Assembly (NCBI GenBank): GCA_038106445.1
Contig: JAYODU010000001.1
Location: 350,347-414,346, forward strand
DNA length: 64,000 nt
Source: Pseudemcibacter sp038106445
Lineage (GTDB): Bacteria; Pseudomonadota; Alphaproteobacteria; Sphingomonadales; Emcibacteraceae
Reading direction: 5' to 3'
Shown here: piece after piece, positions 19,153 through 27,677 of the stretch
How the letters are laid out: the number at the start of each line of letters is the position of its first letter
How positions within the stretch are numbered: the first letter of the stretch is position 1
The notes under the pieces: generated by a model
The model's database searches: none
What the model was told of the DNA's origin: nothing
What the model saw: only the letters and a program-made list of their open reading frames with translations
Position numbers and translations under genes: made by a program

Positions 19153-20457
19153 GTGTCAAATGTAGTCGTGGTTGGCTCCCAATGGGGCGACGAGGGAAAA
19201 GGAAAAATTGTTGACTGGCTTAGTGAACGTGCCGATGTTGTTGTGCGCTTTCAGGGGGGACATAATGCTGGTCATACATTGGTAATTGACGGGAAAGTTT
19301 ATAAATTAAGCCTGCTTCCATCGGGTATCGTGCGTGGCGGAAAATTATCAATTATTGGTAATGGTGTTGTGGTTGATCCCTGGGCACTGGTTGATGAAAT
19401 GAAAAAATTGAGCGATCAGGGTGTCACAATTAACGCAGGAAGTCTTCTGGTTTCAGAAGGTTGTGCACTTATATTGCCACTGCACGGTGAGCTTGATGCA
19501 ATTCGTGAGGATGCTTCAAAAGCGCGTGCAGAAACGGGTCCGGTAATAGGTACGACCCGACGTGGTATCGGTCCTGCATATGAAGACAAAGTCGCGCGTC
19601 GCGCTATTCGGGTGTGTGATCTTAAATCTGAAGAAACAGTTGCGAAGCGTGTTGATGTGCTTCTTTCCCATCATAATCCGCTTCGAAAAGGTCTGGGCTT
19701 TGATGAAGTGGACCGTGATGACCTTATTGCAAAAATCATGGATGTTTCAAAGCATGTCCTGCCGTTGGTAGGGGCCAGCTGGAAAATACTTGATGAAGCA
19801 AAAAAGGCAGGCAAGAAAATTCTTTTTGAAGGGGCTCAGGGTATCATGCTTGATATTGATCATGGTACGTATCCGTTTGTTACGTCATCAAATGTCGTTG
19901 CTTCGCAGGCGGCAGGGGGATCCGGCATGGGTGCTGGCAGCCTTGATTATATTCTGGGTATTACAAAAGCATATACCACACGTGTCGGAAGCGGTCCTTT
20001 CCCGACCGAACTGTTTGATGAAGTGGGGCGGGGTCTTGGTGAACGTGGTCACGAATTCGGAACCGTTACGGGGCGCAGCCGCCGCTGCGGATGGTTTGAT
20101 GCGGTTATGGTGCGTCAGGTGATGAAGATTTCAGGTATTAATGGTATTGCTCTTACGAAGCTTGATGTGCTTGACGGTGTGGAAAAACTGAAAATTTGCA
20201 TCGGTTATGAACTTAATGGTGAAAAACTGGATTATTTCCCGGCGTCAACCGATGATCAGGCAGCTGTTAAACCAATCTATGAAACCATGGAAGGATGGTC
20301 GGAAAGCACATTCGGGGCACGAAGCTGGGTTGACCTGCCGGCACGCGCGATCAAGTATGTACGGCGCATTGAAGAACTCATTGAAACACCAGTGGCAATA
20401 TTATCCACAAGCCCTGAGCGTGAAGATACTATTCTGGTTAAAAACCCGTTTGAATGA
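19153..20457 (+). CDS. purA: PurA, adenylosuccinate synthetase
   Basis: GTP-dependent enzyme converting IMP and aspartate to adenylosuccinate. The GTP loop GSQWGDEGKGKIVDWL at the N-terminus, the GGHNAGHT motif, GTTRRGIGPAYEDK, QAAGGSGMGAG and the C-terminal base-recognition region TKLDVLDG are all present. Length 434 is typical. It starts with GTG 24 bases after hisZ. It is convergent with rpoH, leaving only 7 bases between stops. Confidence 0.97.
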   Translation: MSNVVVVGSQWGDEGKGKIVDWLSERADVVVRFQGGHNAGHTLVIDGKVYKLSLLPSGIVRGGKLSIIGNGVVVDPWALVDEMKKLSDQGVTINAGSLLVSEGCALILPLHGELDAIREDASKARAETGPVIGTTRRGIGPAYEDKVARRAIRVCDLKSEETVAKRVDVLLSHHNPLRKGLGFDEVDRDDLIAKIMDVSKHVLPLVGASWKILDEAKKAGKKILFEGAQGIMLDIDHGTYPFVTSSNVVASQAAGGSGMGAGSLDYILGITKAYTTRVGSGPFPTELFDEVGRGLGERGHEFGTVTGRSRRCGWFDAVMVRQVMKISGINGIALTKLDVLDGVEKLKICIGYELNGEKLDYFPASTDDQAAVKPIYETMEGWSESTFGARSWVDLPARAIKYVRRIEELIETPVAILSTSPEREDTILVKNPFE

Positions 20458-20464
20458 TTTATGT

Positions 20465-21358
20465 TTACTGATCTATTGTGATCATGCCGTCTTCAGCGGC
20501 GGCAGATTGCATGGCAGTTTGTAATTTTTCAAAGGCCCGCGCTTCAATCTGACGTACCCGTTCGCGGCTGATGTTATATTCAACGCTCAATTCTTCAAGT
20601 GTTTTTGGTGTATCACTAAGGCGGCGTTCGGCAATGATATGTTGTTCGCGTTCATTAAGCGTACCCATGGCATCTGCCATAAGGCCACGGCGGTAATCAA
20701 GTTCTTCATTATCTGCATAAGCTGTTTCCTGATCCGGTGTATCCTCATCCACCAGCCAGTCCTGCCATTCACCTTCAATGTCAGCACGCATTGGCGCATT
20801 CAGTGAATGATCGCTTCCGGACATGCGACGGTTCATTTGTATGACTTCTTCTTCTTTTACATCAAGCTTGTCGGCGATTTCTTTCACCTGCTCTGGGTGC
20901 AGATCGCCTTCATCAACCGCTTCAAGCTGTCCTTTAATACGGCGCAGATTGAAGAATAGTTTTTTTTGTGCTGCCGTCGTACCAATTTTCACCAGTGACC
21001 ATGACCGCAGGATATATTCATGTATGGAAGCCTTGATCCACCACATAGCATAGGTAGCGAGCCTGAAGCCCTTATCAGGATCAAAACGTTTGACCGCCTG
21101 CATCATGCCTACGTTGCCTTCTGAAATCAGGTCTCCTACAGGCAGGCCATATCCGCGGTAACCCATGGCAATTTTTGCCACAAGCCGCAGGTGTGATGTC
21201 ACCAGCTTATGAGCGGCATCGGTATCACCGTGTTCCGTCCAGGCTTTGGCAAGCATAAATTCCTCATCTGCTTCAAGCATCGGAAATTTACGGATTTCGT
21301 GCAGGTAGGCGGTTAGGCTGCCATCCGGTGATAATGTCGGTAAATTATTTGTTGCCAT
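20465..21358 (-). CDS. rpoH: RpoH, heat-shock sigma factor (sigma-32)
   Basis: Group 3 sigma factor. Region 2 (DLISEGNVGMMQAVKRFD, then RLATYAMWWIKASIHEYIL) is strongly conserved; the RpoH box QKKLFFNLRR, specific to sigma-32, follows directly. Region 4.2 (LSVEYNISRERVRQIEARAFEKLQ) is near the C-terminus. Length 297 is normal. It lies 60 bases downstream of rluD in the same direction. A heat-shock-like promoter precedes hslVU in this window (52.06 kb). Confidence 0.97.
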   Translation of the reverse strand: MATNNLPTLSPDGSLTAYLHEIRKFPMLEADEEFMLAKAWTEHGDTDAAHKLVTSHLRLVAKIAMGYRGYGLPVGDLISEGNVGMMQAVKRFDPDKGFRLATYAMWWIKASIHEYILRSWSLVKIGTTAAQKKLFFNLRRIKGQLEAVDEGDLHPEQVKEIADKLDVKEEEVIQMNRRMSGSDHSLNAPMRADIEGEWQDWLVDEDTPDQETAYADNEELDYRRGLMADAMGTLNEREQHIIAERRLSDTPKTLEELSVEYNISRERVRQIEARAFEKLQTAMQSAAAEDGMITIDQ

Positions 21359-21418
21359 TGGGAATTTTCCCCTGATCCTTTTTAATCTTTATCTAACTTA
21401 TTCAAAAAATAGGGTCTA

Positions 21419-22444
21419 TTAAACTGCCTCTAACGCTTTGATAAGTTGTTTTATATCATTTGGTAATTCTATCTCAAATGTCAAGGTTTCCTTTGTCACC
21501 GGATGGATAAATCCGATCACATATGCGTGAAGTGCCTGACGTTTGAAAGCGGCTATAGCCGCTTTTGCCTGCTCGGAAAAATTCTTCTGCGGGTTGTTCC
21601 TGCGGCTGTATAACGGGTCACCAACAAGGGGATAACCAGAGTGGGCCATGTGGACCCGTACCTGATGTGTCCGTCCCGTTTCAAGCCTGCATTCGACCAG
21701 GGACAAGCTTGGGGGAAGACCTTTGGTGACGTTAGCACGCGACATAATTTTTCTTGGTGGTTCAAGCCTTTTTATCACCTTATAGTGGGTTATTGCTTCC
21801 CTGCCATCATTTCTTACAGCAATTTTCAGGCGGTTCTTGGGATCACGTTTAAGAGGCAGGTCAATTGTCCCCTGGGTTGGATTGGGAACACCCCAAACTA
21901 TAGCAAGATAAGCCCTTTCAAGGGTGTGTTTCTGAAATTGTATTGATAATCCCTTATGGGCTTTATCAGATTTGGCAACGACCATAAGGCCGCTTGTATC
22001 TTTATCAATGCGATGAACAATACCGGGCCGCTTGATCCCATTTATGCCTGAAAGGCTGTCACCACAATGATGAATAAGTGCATTAACCAATGTGCCACTG
22101 TTATTTCCCGGCGCCGGATGCACAACCATGCCAGCGGGTTTATAAACAACCAGTAAATCATTATCCTCGTAATGAATATCAAGTGGGATATTTTCACCTA
22201 CCGGATCGGGGTCAACCACGTCCGGTATATGGACAGAAAAGCGGTCACCAAGCTTAATACGGTAGGCGGGATCAGTAATTTTCTTGTTTTCCATATCTTT
22301 TATAACTTGACCTTCGCTGATCAGGCTTTTAAGACGGGAACGACTAATGTCGCTGAATTTGTTACTGAGGAATTTATCAAGCCTTAAGCCTTCATCATTT
22401 TCCTCGGCAACGGTTTCATATGTTTGAGATACTGGTGCTGTCAT
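21419..22444 (-). CDS. rluD: RluD-type 23S rRNA pseudouridine synthase
   Basis: RluA-family pseudouridine synthase. An N-terminal S4 RNA-binding domain (about residues 17-75, LRLDKFLSNKFSDISRSRLKSL) precedes the catalytic domain with the active-site aspartate in HRIDKDTSGLMVVAKS and the C-terminal LETGRTHQVRVHMAHSG. RluD modifies helix 69 uridines; RluC-like specificity cannot be excluded. It is divergent from the small gene at 22443, sharing two bases, so both start regions overlap and any promoters must lie inside the opposing genes. Confidence 0.9.
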   Translation of the reverse strand: MTAPVSQTYETVAEENDEGLRLDKFLSNKFSDISRSRLKSLISEGQVIKDMENKKITDPAYRIKLGDRFSVHIPDVVDPDPVGENIPLDIHYEDNDLLVVYKPAGMVVHPAPGNNSGTLVNALIHHCGDSLSGINGIKRPGIVHRIDKDTSGLMVVAKSDKAHKGLSIQFQKHTLERAYLAIVWGVPNPTQGTIDLPLKRDPKNRLKIAVRNDGREAITHYKVIKRLEPPRKIMSRANVTKGLPPSLSLVECRLETGRTHQVRVHMAHSGYPLVGDPLYSRRNNPQKNFSEQAKAAIAAFKRQALHAYVIGFIHPVTKETLTFEIELPNDIKQLIKALEAV

Positions 22445-22802
22445 GACAGAAGAAGGAATGCCAAAAAATTACCGATTACTCAAGGCAATTGTGATTACCC
22501 TGGGTATTTTAATTATCGCCATGGTAATTATTCTTATTGTGGCATCGGTAATGAAATATAATGATCAGAAGCGTGCAGAAGCGGCTCTTGTTGAAAAATA
22601 CCAGCAAACAAGACCACTTGATGGTTCTATCGATAGATCGTTTTTTGAAATGGATTTGGCACTTGAGCCCGGGCAGGAAGTAATCTCAGTACAGAGTAAT
22701 GAGCAGGGAATTCTGGTGAGTGTGGGTCAGAATGGTAATGCTGAAAAAATTCTGCTTATTAATTATAGTGGAAAAATATACGGAACGATTAATATAAAAT
22801 AA
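22443..22802 (+). CDS. Small membrane protein, DUF6476-like
   Basis: 119 residues with one N-terminal membrane helix (about 15-39, AIVITLGILIIAMVIILIVASV) and a C-terminal soluble domain of about 70 residues. Small proteins of this shape divergent from rluD are common in alphaproteobacteria and I believe belong to DUF6476; function is unknown. The ATG overlaps the rluD start codon by two bases on the other strand; an alternative ATG lies at 22458. It ends head-on against the DUF3253 gene with no gap. Confidence 0.65.
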   Translation: MTEEGMPKNYRLLKAIVITLGILIIAMVIILIVASVMKYNDQKRAEAALVEKYQQTRPLDGSIDRSFFEMDLALEPGQEVISVQSNEQGILVSVGQNGNAEKILLINYSGKIYGTINIK

Positions 22803-23111
22803 TCATTCTTCCTTTATAGGCAGTGAAAATTTCACAAGCCCCTTCATTTTATCAGGATCGATTACCTTGCCCCGGCGAAGAATGCTGATACGTCCTGCGC
22901 GGGCAAGTGATTTTGCCTGCTGTTTGACCGCAAGCATATATTTCCGCCAGATATCATCCGGATCTGTATCTTTTGCACGATCTTTGGCAATCCTGATTGC
23001 GATATCATTGGGGCTGACATGTGCGCCACCCGCTACAGCGTCAAGTATATATAGCCTAACAGGGTCTTCCCTGTTTTTGGCTTGTTCATTTTGGTCATTT
23101 ACATTGGTCAT
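22803..23111 (-). CDS. DUF3253 domain protein
   Basis: 102 residues that look like a compact winged-helix fold: PVRLYILDAVAGGAHVSPNDIAIRIA, then DIWRKYMLAVKQQAKSLARAGRISILRRGKVIDPDKM. This matches DUF3253 as I remember it (small proteins, sometimes annotated S-adenosylmethionine tRNA ribosyltransferase by error). No catalytic motif is visible; a nucleic-acid-binding role is only a guess from the fold. It is divergent from the LysE-family gene. Confidence 0.7.
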   Translation of the reverse strand: MTNVNDQNEQAKNREDPVRLYILDAVAGGAHVSPNDIAIRIAKDRAKDTDPDDIWRKYMLAVKQQAKSLARAGRISILRRGKVIDPDKMKGLVKFSLPIKEE

Positions 23112-23183
23112 GATCGCCGTTTAACATGAATACTGTACTTATGCACTATAATTTTATGAAGATAATCCGGAGACGGTTTAGAA

Positions 23184-23801
23184 ATGTCGTTCATATATTT
23201 GCCTTGGGGAATATTAATCGGTCTGATAATGGCTGCACCAATTGGTCCTGTAAATATTATTTGTATCAGAAGGGCAATGACCAAAGGCCCGGCAAACGGA
23301 TATTTTGTCGGGCAAGGGGCTGCTTTAGCAGATGGTTTCTTTGGCGCACTCGCAGCATTTGGTCTAACGGGGATGACCCAGCTGATCAATACCTATAACG
23401 GATTAATTCAGATCATTGGTGCTGTCGCACTTATTATAATCGGGATCAAATTATGGCTTAGCCACCCGCATGTGGATGATGTCGATGATACATTTAGTGA
23501 TCCTTTGAAAGCGGCGACGGGTACATTCCTGCTAACCCTGACAAATCCGCTAACTATTTTAGGGTTTGTTGCAATATTTGTCGGCCTGGGTTTTGGTGAT
23601 ATGGGCGACAAACTGATTAACGCCACACTGATTTCTACGGGTATTCTTCTTGGTTCTTCACTATGGTGGGGTATAGTCAGTTTTGGCGCAGCCCGACTTT
23701 CAAGAAACCTGTCAGACAGGCACCTTGAAAATATCAACAAGGTATCAGCGGGAATATTGTTCCTATTCGCGATAATAGCACTGATTAAAAATATCTTTTA
23801 A
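23184..23801 (+). CDS. LysE/RhtB family exporter
   Basis: 205 residues with six predicted membrane helices and the family start LIMAAPIGPVNIICIRRAM followed by GYFVGQGAALADGFFGALAAFG. LysE-type proteins export basic amino acids, homoserine, threonine or other small solutes; the substrate here cannot be assigned. The stop overlaps the convergent cysQ stop by four bases. Confidence 0.85.
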   Translation: MSFIYLPWGILIGLIMAAPIGPVNIICIRRAMTKGPANGYFVGQGAALADGFFGALAAFGLTGMTQLINTYNGLIQIIGAVALIIIGIKLWLSHPHVDDVDDTFSDPLKAATGTFLLTLTNPLTILGFVAIFVGLGFGDMGDKLINATLISTGILLGSSLWWGIVSFGAARLSRNLSDRHLENINKVSAGILFLFAIIALIKNIF

Positions 23802-24598
23802 ATATTTCCTCTGGCAATGAACGGGCCATTTCGATAGCCGGGCTTGTTATATTCAAACGTTGTACCGTCCGGGTTCTTGACGCTTCCGCCTGCTGCGCTA
23901 AGTATGGCATGGCCCGCCGCAATATCCCATTCCATAGTCGGGCCAAAACGTGGATAAATATCTGCTTTTCCTTCAGCTACGACACAAAATTTCATTGAAC
24001 TTCCGGCCGATGTTTTATCAGTAATATTAAGATCATCAAGAAATGCTTTTGTTTCCTCATCCAGATGGGATTTACTTGCCAGTGCCGTTAAATTATTAAT
24101 GTCACCGTCGCGAACCCGGATATTCATTTCAGGGCCTGGTTTTAATTGTTGATCAACAATCTGCAAAGTCGCTTCATTTTGCGATACTGCTGTATATAAT
24201 CTGCGGGTAGCAGGCGTATAAATAATACCGAAGGTTGGAACGCCATTTTCAATAAGTGCAATGTTAACAGTAAAATCGGTGCCACCGGCAATGAATTCTT
24301 TGGTTCCATCAAGTGGGTCAACAAGCCAGAATTTATCTTTAACGTCCGGGATATTACCCTCACTGGCACTTTCTTCGGCAATAACGGGAATTTCAGGTGC
24401 TATAATATTCAAATCCCTCAATATTATTTTTTCAGCCGTCTGATCAGCAAGCGTAACAGGTGAATTGTCATTCTTAATGGTAACACCTAATTTATCGTTT
24501 CTGATTTCAAGTATTTTTTCACCGGCCTCGATGGCTGTTTTTCTTAAAAGGCTATAATAGTGGCTGTAATTTTCGTTCATCATTTTGAGATTTTTCAA
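23798..24598 (-). CDS. cysQ: CysQ, 3'(2'),5'-bisphosphate nucleotidase
   Basis: Inositol-monophosphatase-fold, metal-dependent phosphatase that removes the 3'-phosphate from PAP, a by-product of sulfate assimilation and sulfotransfer. Metal sites: E in IAEESASEG, the LVDPLDGTKEFIAGGTDFTVNIALIENG motif, and the C-terminal WDIAAGHAILSAAGG. TSAGSSMKFCVVAEGKADIYPR supports the CysQ branch over SuhB. Starts at 24598, 24583 and 24580 are all in frame. Confidence 0.9.
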   Translation of the reverse strand: MKNLKMMNENYSHYYSLLRKTAIEAGEKILEIRNDKLGVTIKNDNSPVTLADQTAEKIILRDLNIIAPEIPVIAEESASEGNIPDVKDKFWLVDPLDGTKEFIAGGTDFTVNIALIENGVPTFGIIYTPATRRLYTAVSQNEATLQIVDQQLKPGPEMNIRVRDGDINNLTALASKSHLDEETKAFLDDLNITDKTSAGSSMKFCVVAEGKADIYPRFGPTMEWDIAAGHAILSAAGGSVKNPDGTTFEYNKPGYRNGPFIARGNI

Positions 24599-24693
24599 GT
24601 GTCCGTAAACTGTTTATATATGACTTGTTGTTTTCATACTTCGGGTTATTATATGTGCCTGAAATAAAAATCTACAAGAAAGAAAGTCTGTTA

Positions 24694-24960
24694 ATGAACG
24701 AACTCGATTTTGCTTCCCTTTTGTGCTGCGGGTGGAATCGGATCGTAAGTTCAAGTAACGGCATGCGTTTTGGCCGTGCGGATGAGCTACTTACCGAACA
24801 TAAGGACCGCGAAACATTCATGCTGACCTTTATTTCCGATATCGAAGACGTGAACATGGCCGAAGCCATTACCCGGGTGAATAATGACCAAATCGCCCTT
24901 GATGTTTCATATAAACTGACAGCGGAACTTTCCCGCATGTCATTGCTTAACTTTATATAG
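24694..24960 (+). CDS. Uncharacterised small protein
   Basis: 88 residues from ATG 24694, which has a modest purine tract (AGAAAG) upstream; an in-frame ATG at 24625 would add 23 weakly protein-like residues. The protein is soluble, mixed alpha/beta, starts MNELDFASLLCCGWNRIVSS and contains FGRADELLTEHKDRE. I do not recognise a family. It sits between cysQ (divergent) and mnmA (same strand, 41 bases on), so cotranscription with mnmA is possible. Confidence 0.6.
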   Translation: MNELDFASLLCCGWNRIVSSSNGMRFGRADELLTEHKDRETFMLTFISDIEDVNMAEAITRVNNDQIALDVSYKLTAELSRMSLLNFI

Positions 24961-25001
24961 GAATGCTCTAAACACTTGATGTTTGCCCGAAACAGTATTA
25001 T

Positions 25002-26150
25002 GTGACGGGCATGAGCAACGTGACCTTTAACAGCCTTGGTATAAATAAAGCACCAAAAGACACCCGTGTGGTCGTCGCCATGTCCGGCGGCGTGGACAGT
25101 TCCGTTGTTGCGGCGATTTTAAAAGATGAAGGCTATGATGTGGTGGGTATCACATTACAGCTTTATGATCATGGTGTTGCGATACAGAAAAAAGGAGCCT
25201 GCTGCGCGGGGCAGGATATTCATGATGCGCGCCGTGTATCCGAAGCGGTGGGCATTCCCCATTATGTGCTTGATTATGAAAGCCGCTTTAAAGACAGCGT
25301 TATGGAAGATTTCGCCGACAGCTATATTCGCGGTGAAACGCCGATCCCCTGTGTGCGCTGTAATCAGGAAGTAAAATTCAAGGACCTGTTGATCACGGCA
25401 AAAGACCTTGATGCCGACGTGCTTGCCACCGGGCATTATGTAAGACGGGAAGGAGCCGCCGACCATGCCGAAATGCTCAAGGCCGTCGATGAAACCAAGG
25501 ATCAAAGCTATTTCCTTTTTGCCACCACGCAGGAACAGTTAAATTACCTTCGTTTTCCGCTTGGTGGTATGGTGAAGGAAGACGTCCGCGCGCTCGCCGA
25601 AAAATACGGACTTAAGGTCGCAAACAAACCGGACAGTCAGGATATATGCTTTGTCCCCGAAGGGGGTTATACAAGCGTAATTGAACGGCTTCGTCCCGGT
25701 GCGGGTGAGCCCGGTGAAATTGTCCATCTTGATGGTCGGGTGCTGGGGGATCATAAGGGGATCATTTATTACACCATCGGGCAGCGCCGCGGCATTGGCG
25801 TTGGTGGCGGGGACCCGCTTTATGTGATCAGGCTTGATCCTGATAAAAAACAGGTCATTGTCGGACCAAAAGAAGCCCTTGAAATATCAAAAGTGTATGT
25901 GAAGGAACTCAATTGGCTCGGGGATGATGAAATCCCGGATGAAGGTCTTAAAATTGAAGTGAAGGTACGCTCCACAAGGCCGCCGGAACCCGCTACCCTG
26001 TTTAAGGGGGACGGTGCGGGCGAAGCCTTTTTTATCCTTGATAATCCGGAATATGGCGTTTCATCGGGGCAGGCGGCTGTCTTTTATGATGATAATCGTT
26101 TGCTTGGCGGCGGATGGATCGTAAGGGCAGAGTCTGCTTATGCCGTATAA
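25002..26150 (+). CDS. mnmA: MnmA, tRNA-specific 2-thiouridylase
   Basis: Adds the 2-thio group to the wobble uridine of tRNA-Glu, -Gln and -Lys. PP-loop SGGVDSSVVAAIL near residues 29-40; catalytic cysteine region IPCVRCNQEVKF; GHYVRRE; DQSYFLFATTQEQL; the second catalytic cysteine in PDSQDICFVPEGGY; and C-terminal GQRRGIGVGGGDPLYV. Length 382 is normal. The start may be GTG 25002 or ATG 25011. Confidence 0.96.
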   Translation: MTGMSNVTFNSLGINKAPKDTRVVVAMSGGVDSSVVAAILKDEGYDVVGITLQLYDHGVAIQKKGACCAGQDIHDARRVSEAVGIPHYVLDYESRFKDSVMEDFADSYIRGETPIPCVRCNQEVKFKDLLITAKDLDADVLATGHYVRREGAADHAEMLKAVDETKDQSYFLFATTQEQLNYLRFPLGGMVKEDVRALAEKYGLKVANKPDSQDICFVPEGGYTSVIERLRPGAGEPGEIVHLDGRVLGDHKGIIYYTIGQRRGIGVGGGDPLYVIRLDPDKKQVIVGPKEALEISKVYVKELNWLGDDEIPDEGLKIEVKVRSTRPPEPATLFKGDGAGEAFFILDNPEYGVSSGQAAVFYDDNRLLGGGWIVRAESAYAV

Positions 26151-26240
26151 GGCAAAAATATTGGTTTACAGCCAATTCACAATTCACTATAACGTGCGCT
26201 TGTTCGACACAAAAAGAGTCGGACATCAATAATTTGGTGC

Positions 26241-26317
26241 GGCGGGGTAGCTCAGCTGGTTAGAGCAGCGGAATCATAATCCGCGTGTCGGGGGTTCAAG
26301 TCCCTCCCCCGCTACCA
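26241..26317 (+). tRNA. tRNA-Met (anticodon CAT)
   Basis: A complete 77-base cloverleaf with encoded CCA. Acceptor GGCGGGG pairs CCCCGCT (closing G-U), D-arm GCTC/GAGC, anticodon stem GCGGA/TCCGC with loop ATCATAA giving anticodon CAT, and T-loop TTCAAGT. It most resembles the elongator methionine tRNA; the alternative is tRNA-Ile2, in which C34 would be converted to lysidine by TilS (5.1 kb). The GTGTC variable loop favours elongator Met. Confidence 0.93.
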
Positions 26318-26325
26318 AATTTTCA

Positions 26326-27666
26326 CTATCCATTCAGCATATACTGATTAATGACATTTTCGTACCATTCCTGCTTTGCGCTGATACTTTCGGGTTCGCG
26401 GTTTTCCGCGGCAATATCACGAAGGTCGCTTAATGATAATTTTCCGGCTTCGAACGCAGCGCCGTTTCCGGTATCGAAGCTGGCGTAACGGGCGGCCTTA
26501 TGAGCGGGAAGGGGGCTTTCATTAAGTATTTTATGTGCGATTTCAAGCCCACGTGCAAAGGCATCCATCCCGCCAATGTGGCCGATGAAGATATCTTCCA
26601 TATCGGTGCTTTCGCGGCGGGTTTTTGCATCAAAATTAAGCCCGCCTGTTCCGAACCCGCCAGCCGCAAGCACAACCATCATGCCGTGAACACAGTCATA
26701 CATATCAATCGGGAACTGGTCCGTATCCCATCCGTTTTGTGGGTCCCCCCTGTTGGCATCAATGCTGCCGAGCATGCCGGCGTCCGTACACATTTGAAGA
26801 TCATGGGCAAATGTGTGTCCGGCCAGCGTTGCGTGGTTGGCTTCGATATTCAGTTTGAAATCCTGATCCAGCCCATGATGGCGCAAGAAGCCGATGACGG
26901 TTTGTGCATCAAAATCATACTGGTGTTTTGTGGGTTCCATAGGTTTGGGTTCAATCAGGAAGGTGCCTTTAAAGCCGTTTTTGCGGCCATAGTCCCGCGC
27001 AAGGGAAAGAAATTGCGCAAGATGTTCAAGTTCTCGTTTCGTATCCGTATTCTGCAGACAAATATACCCTTCACGCCCACCCCAGAACACATAATTTTCA
27101 CCGCCAAGTTCGATGGTGGCATCAATGGCCCCCTTGACCTGCGCCGCCGCGTGGGTAAGGACATCGAAATTGGGGTTGGTCGAGGCCCCGTTCATATAAC
27201 GGGGATGGCTGAATACATTTGCCGTCCCCCAAAGCAGCTTCATTCCCGTTTCTTTCTGGCGTTCCTTGGCCAGGGCAACCATTTTATGAAGGTTCTGTTC
27301 CCTTTCCAGAACGTTACCCGCATCGGGGGCCATATCAATGTCATGAAAGCAGTAATAGGGAACACCCAGTTTGGTGAAAAGTTCAAATGCCGCATCCATC
27401 CGTTGGCGGGCGGCGGTCATGGTATCGGGCGCATCATTCCATTTGAAAATCTGTGTGCCGGGCCCGAACGGATCGGCGCCTGTACCGCAAAAGGTATGCC
27501 AGTAACAAACGGCAAAACGCAGGTGATCTTTCATTGATTTGTCGCCGACCATTTTATTTTCATCATAATATTTAAACGCAAGCGGATTATCGGATTTTGG
27601 CCCTTCATAGGAAATTATTGGTACGCTGCTGAAATATTCCTGATCACCGATAAATATATTTGCCAT
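26326..27666 (-). CDS. xylA: XylA, xylose isomerase
   Basis: Metal-dependent isomerase converting D-xylose to D-xylulose. The start YFSSVPIISYEGP and core motifs (YYCFHDIDMAPD with the catalytic His/Asp pair, FWGGREGYICLQNTD, FLIEPKPMEPTKHQYDFD, NIEANHATLAGHTF, GSIDANRGDPQNGWDTDQFP, GGLNFDAKTRRESTD) identify the long class II type. Length 446 is typical. It lies 11 bases downstream of xylB; no transporter, mutarotase or XylR regulator is nearby, so xylose uptake must be encoded elsewhere. Its 3' end faces the tRNA-Met gene. Confidence 0.97.
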   Translation of the reverse strand: MANIFIGDQEYFSSVPIISYEGPKSDNPLAFKYYDENKMVGDKSMKDHLRFAVCYWHTFCGTGADPFGPGTQIFKWNDAPDTMTAARQRMDAAFELFTKLGVPYYCFHDIDMAPDAGNVLEREQNLHKMVALAKERQKETGMKLLWGTANVFSHPRYMNGASTNPNFDVLTHAAAQVKGAIDATIELGGENYVFWGGREGYICLQNTDTKRELEHLAQFLSLARDYGRKNGFKGTFLIEPKPMEPTKHQYDFDAQTVIGFLRHHGLDQDFKLNIEANHATLAGHTFAHDLQMCTDAGMLGSIDANRGDPQNGWDTDQFPIDMYDCVHGMMVVLAAGGFGTGGLNFDAKTRRESTDMEDIFIGHIGGMDAFARGLEIAHKILNESPLPAHKAARYASFDTGNGAAFEAGKLSLSDLRDIAAENREPESISAKQEWYENVINQYMLNG

Positions 27667-27677
27667 GACTTTACTTC

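Noticed and set aside
26160..26240. Near-palindrome GTTCGAC/GTCGGAC upstream of tRNA-Met.
   Set aside because: One mismatch and a loop of nine bases; not followed by a T-run and too short to separate from chance.
26241..26317. tRNA-Met as an attachment site for an integrated element.
   Set aside because: No integrase, no repeated tRNA 3' end downstream and no element-like genes were found. The accessory block beside it is noted only as an accessory neighbourhood.
26500..27537. A 345-codon open frame on the plus strand opposite xylA.
   Set aside because: It is the antisense shadow of xylA: the xylose isomerase motifs on the minus strand are unmistakable and this frame has no ribosome-binding site and a Cys/His-rich, protein-unlike composition.
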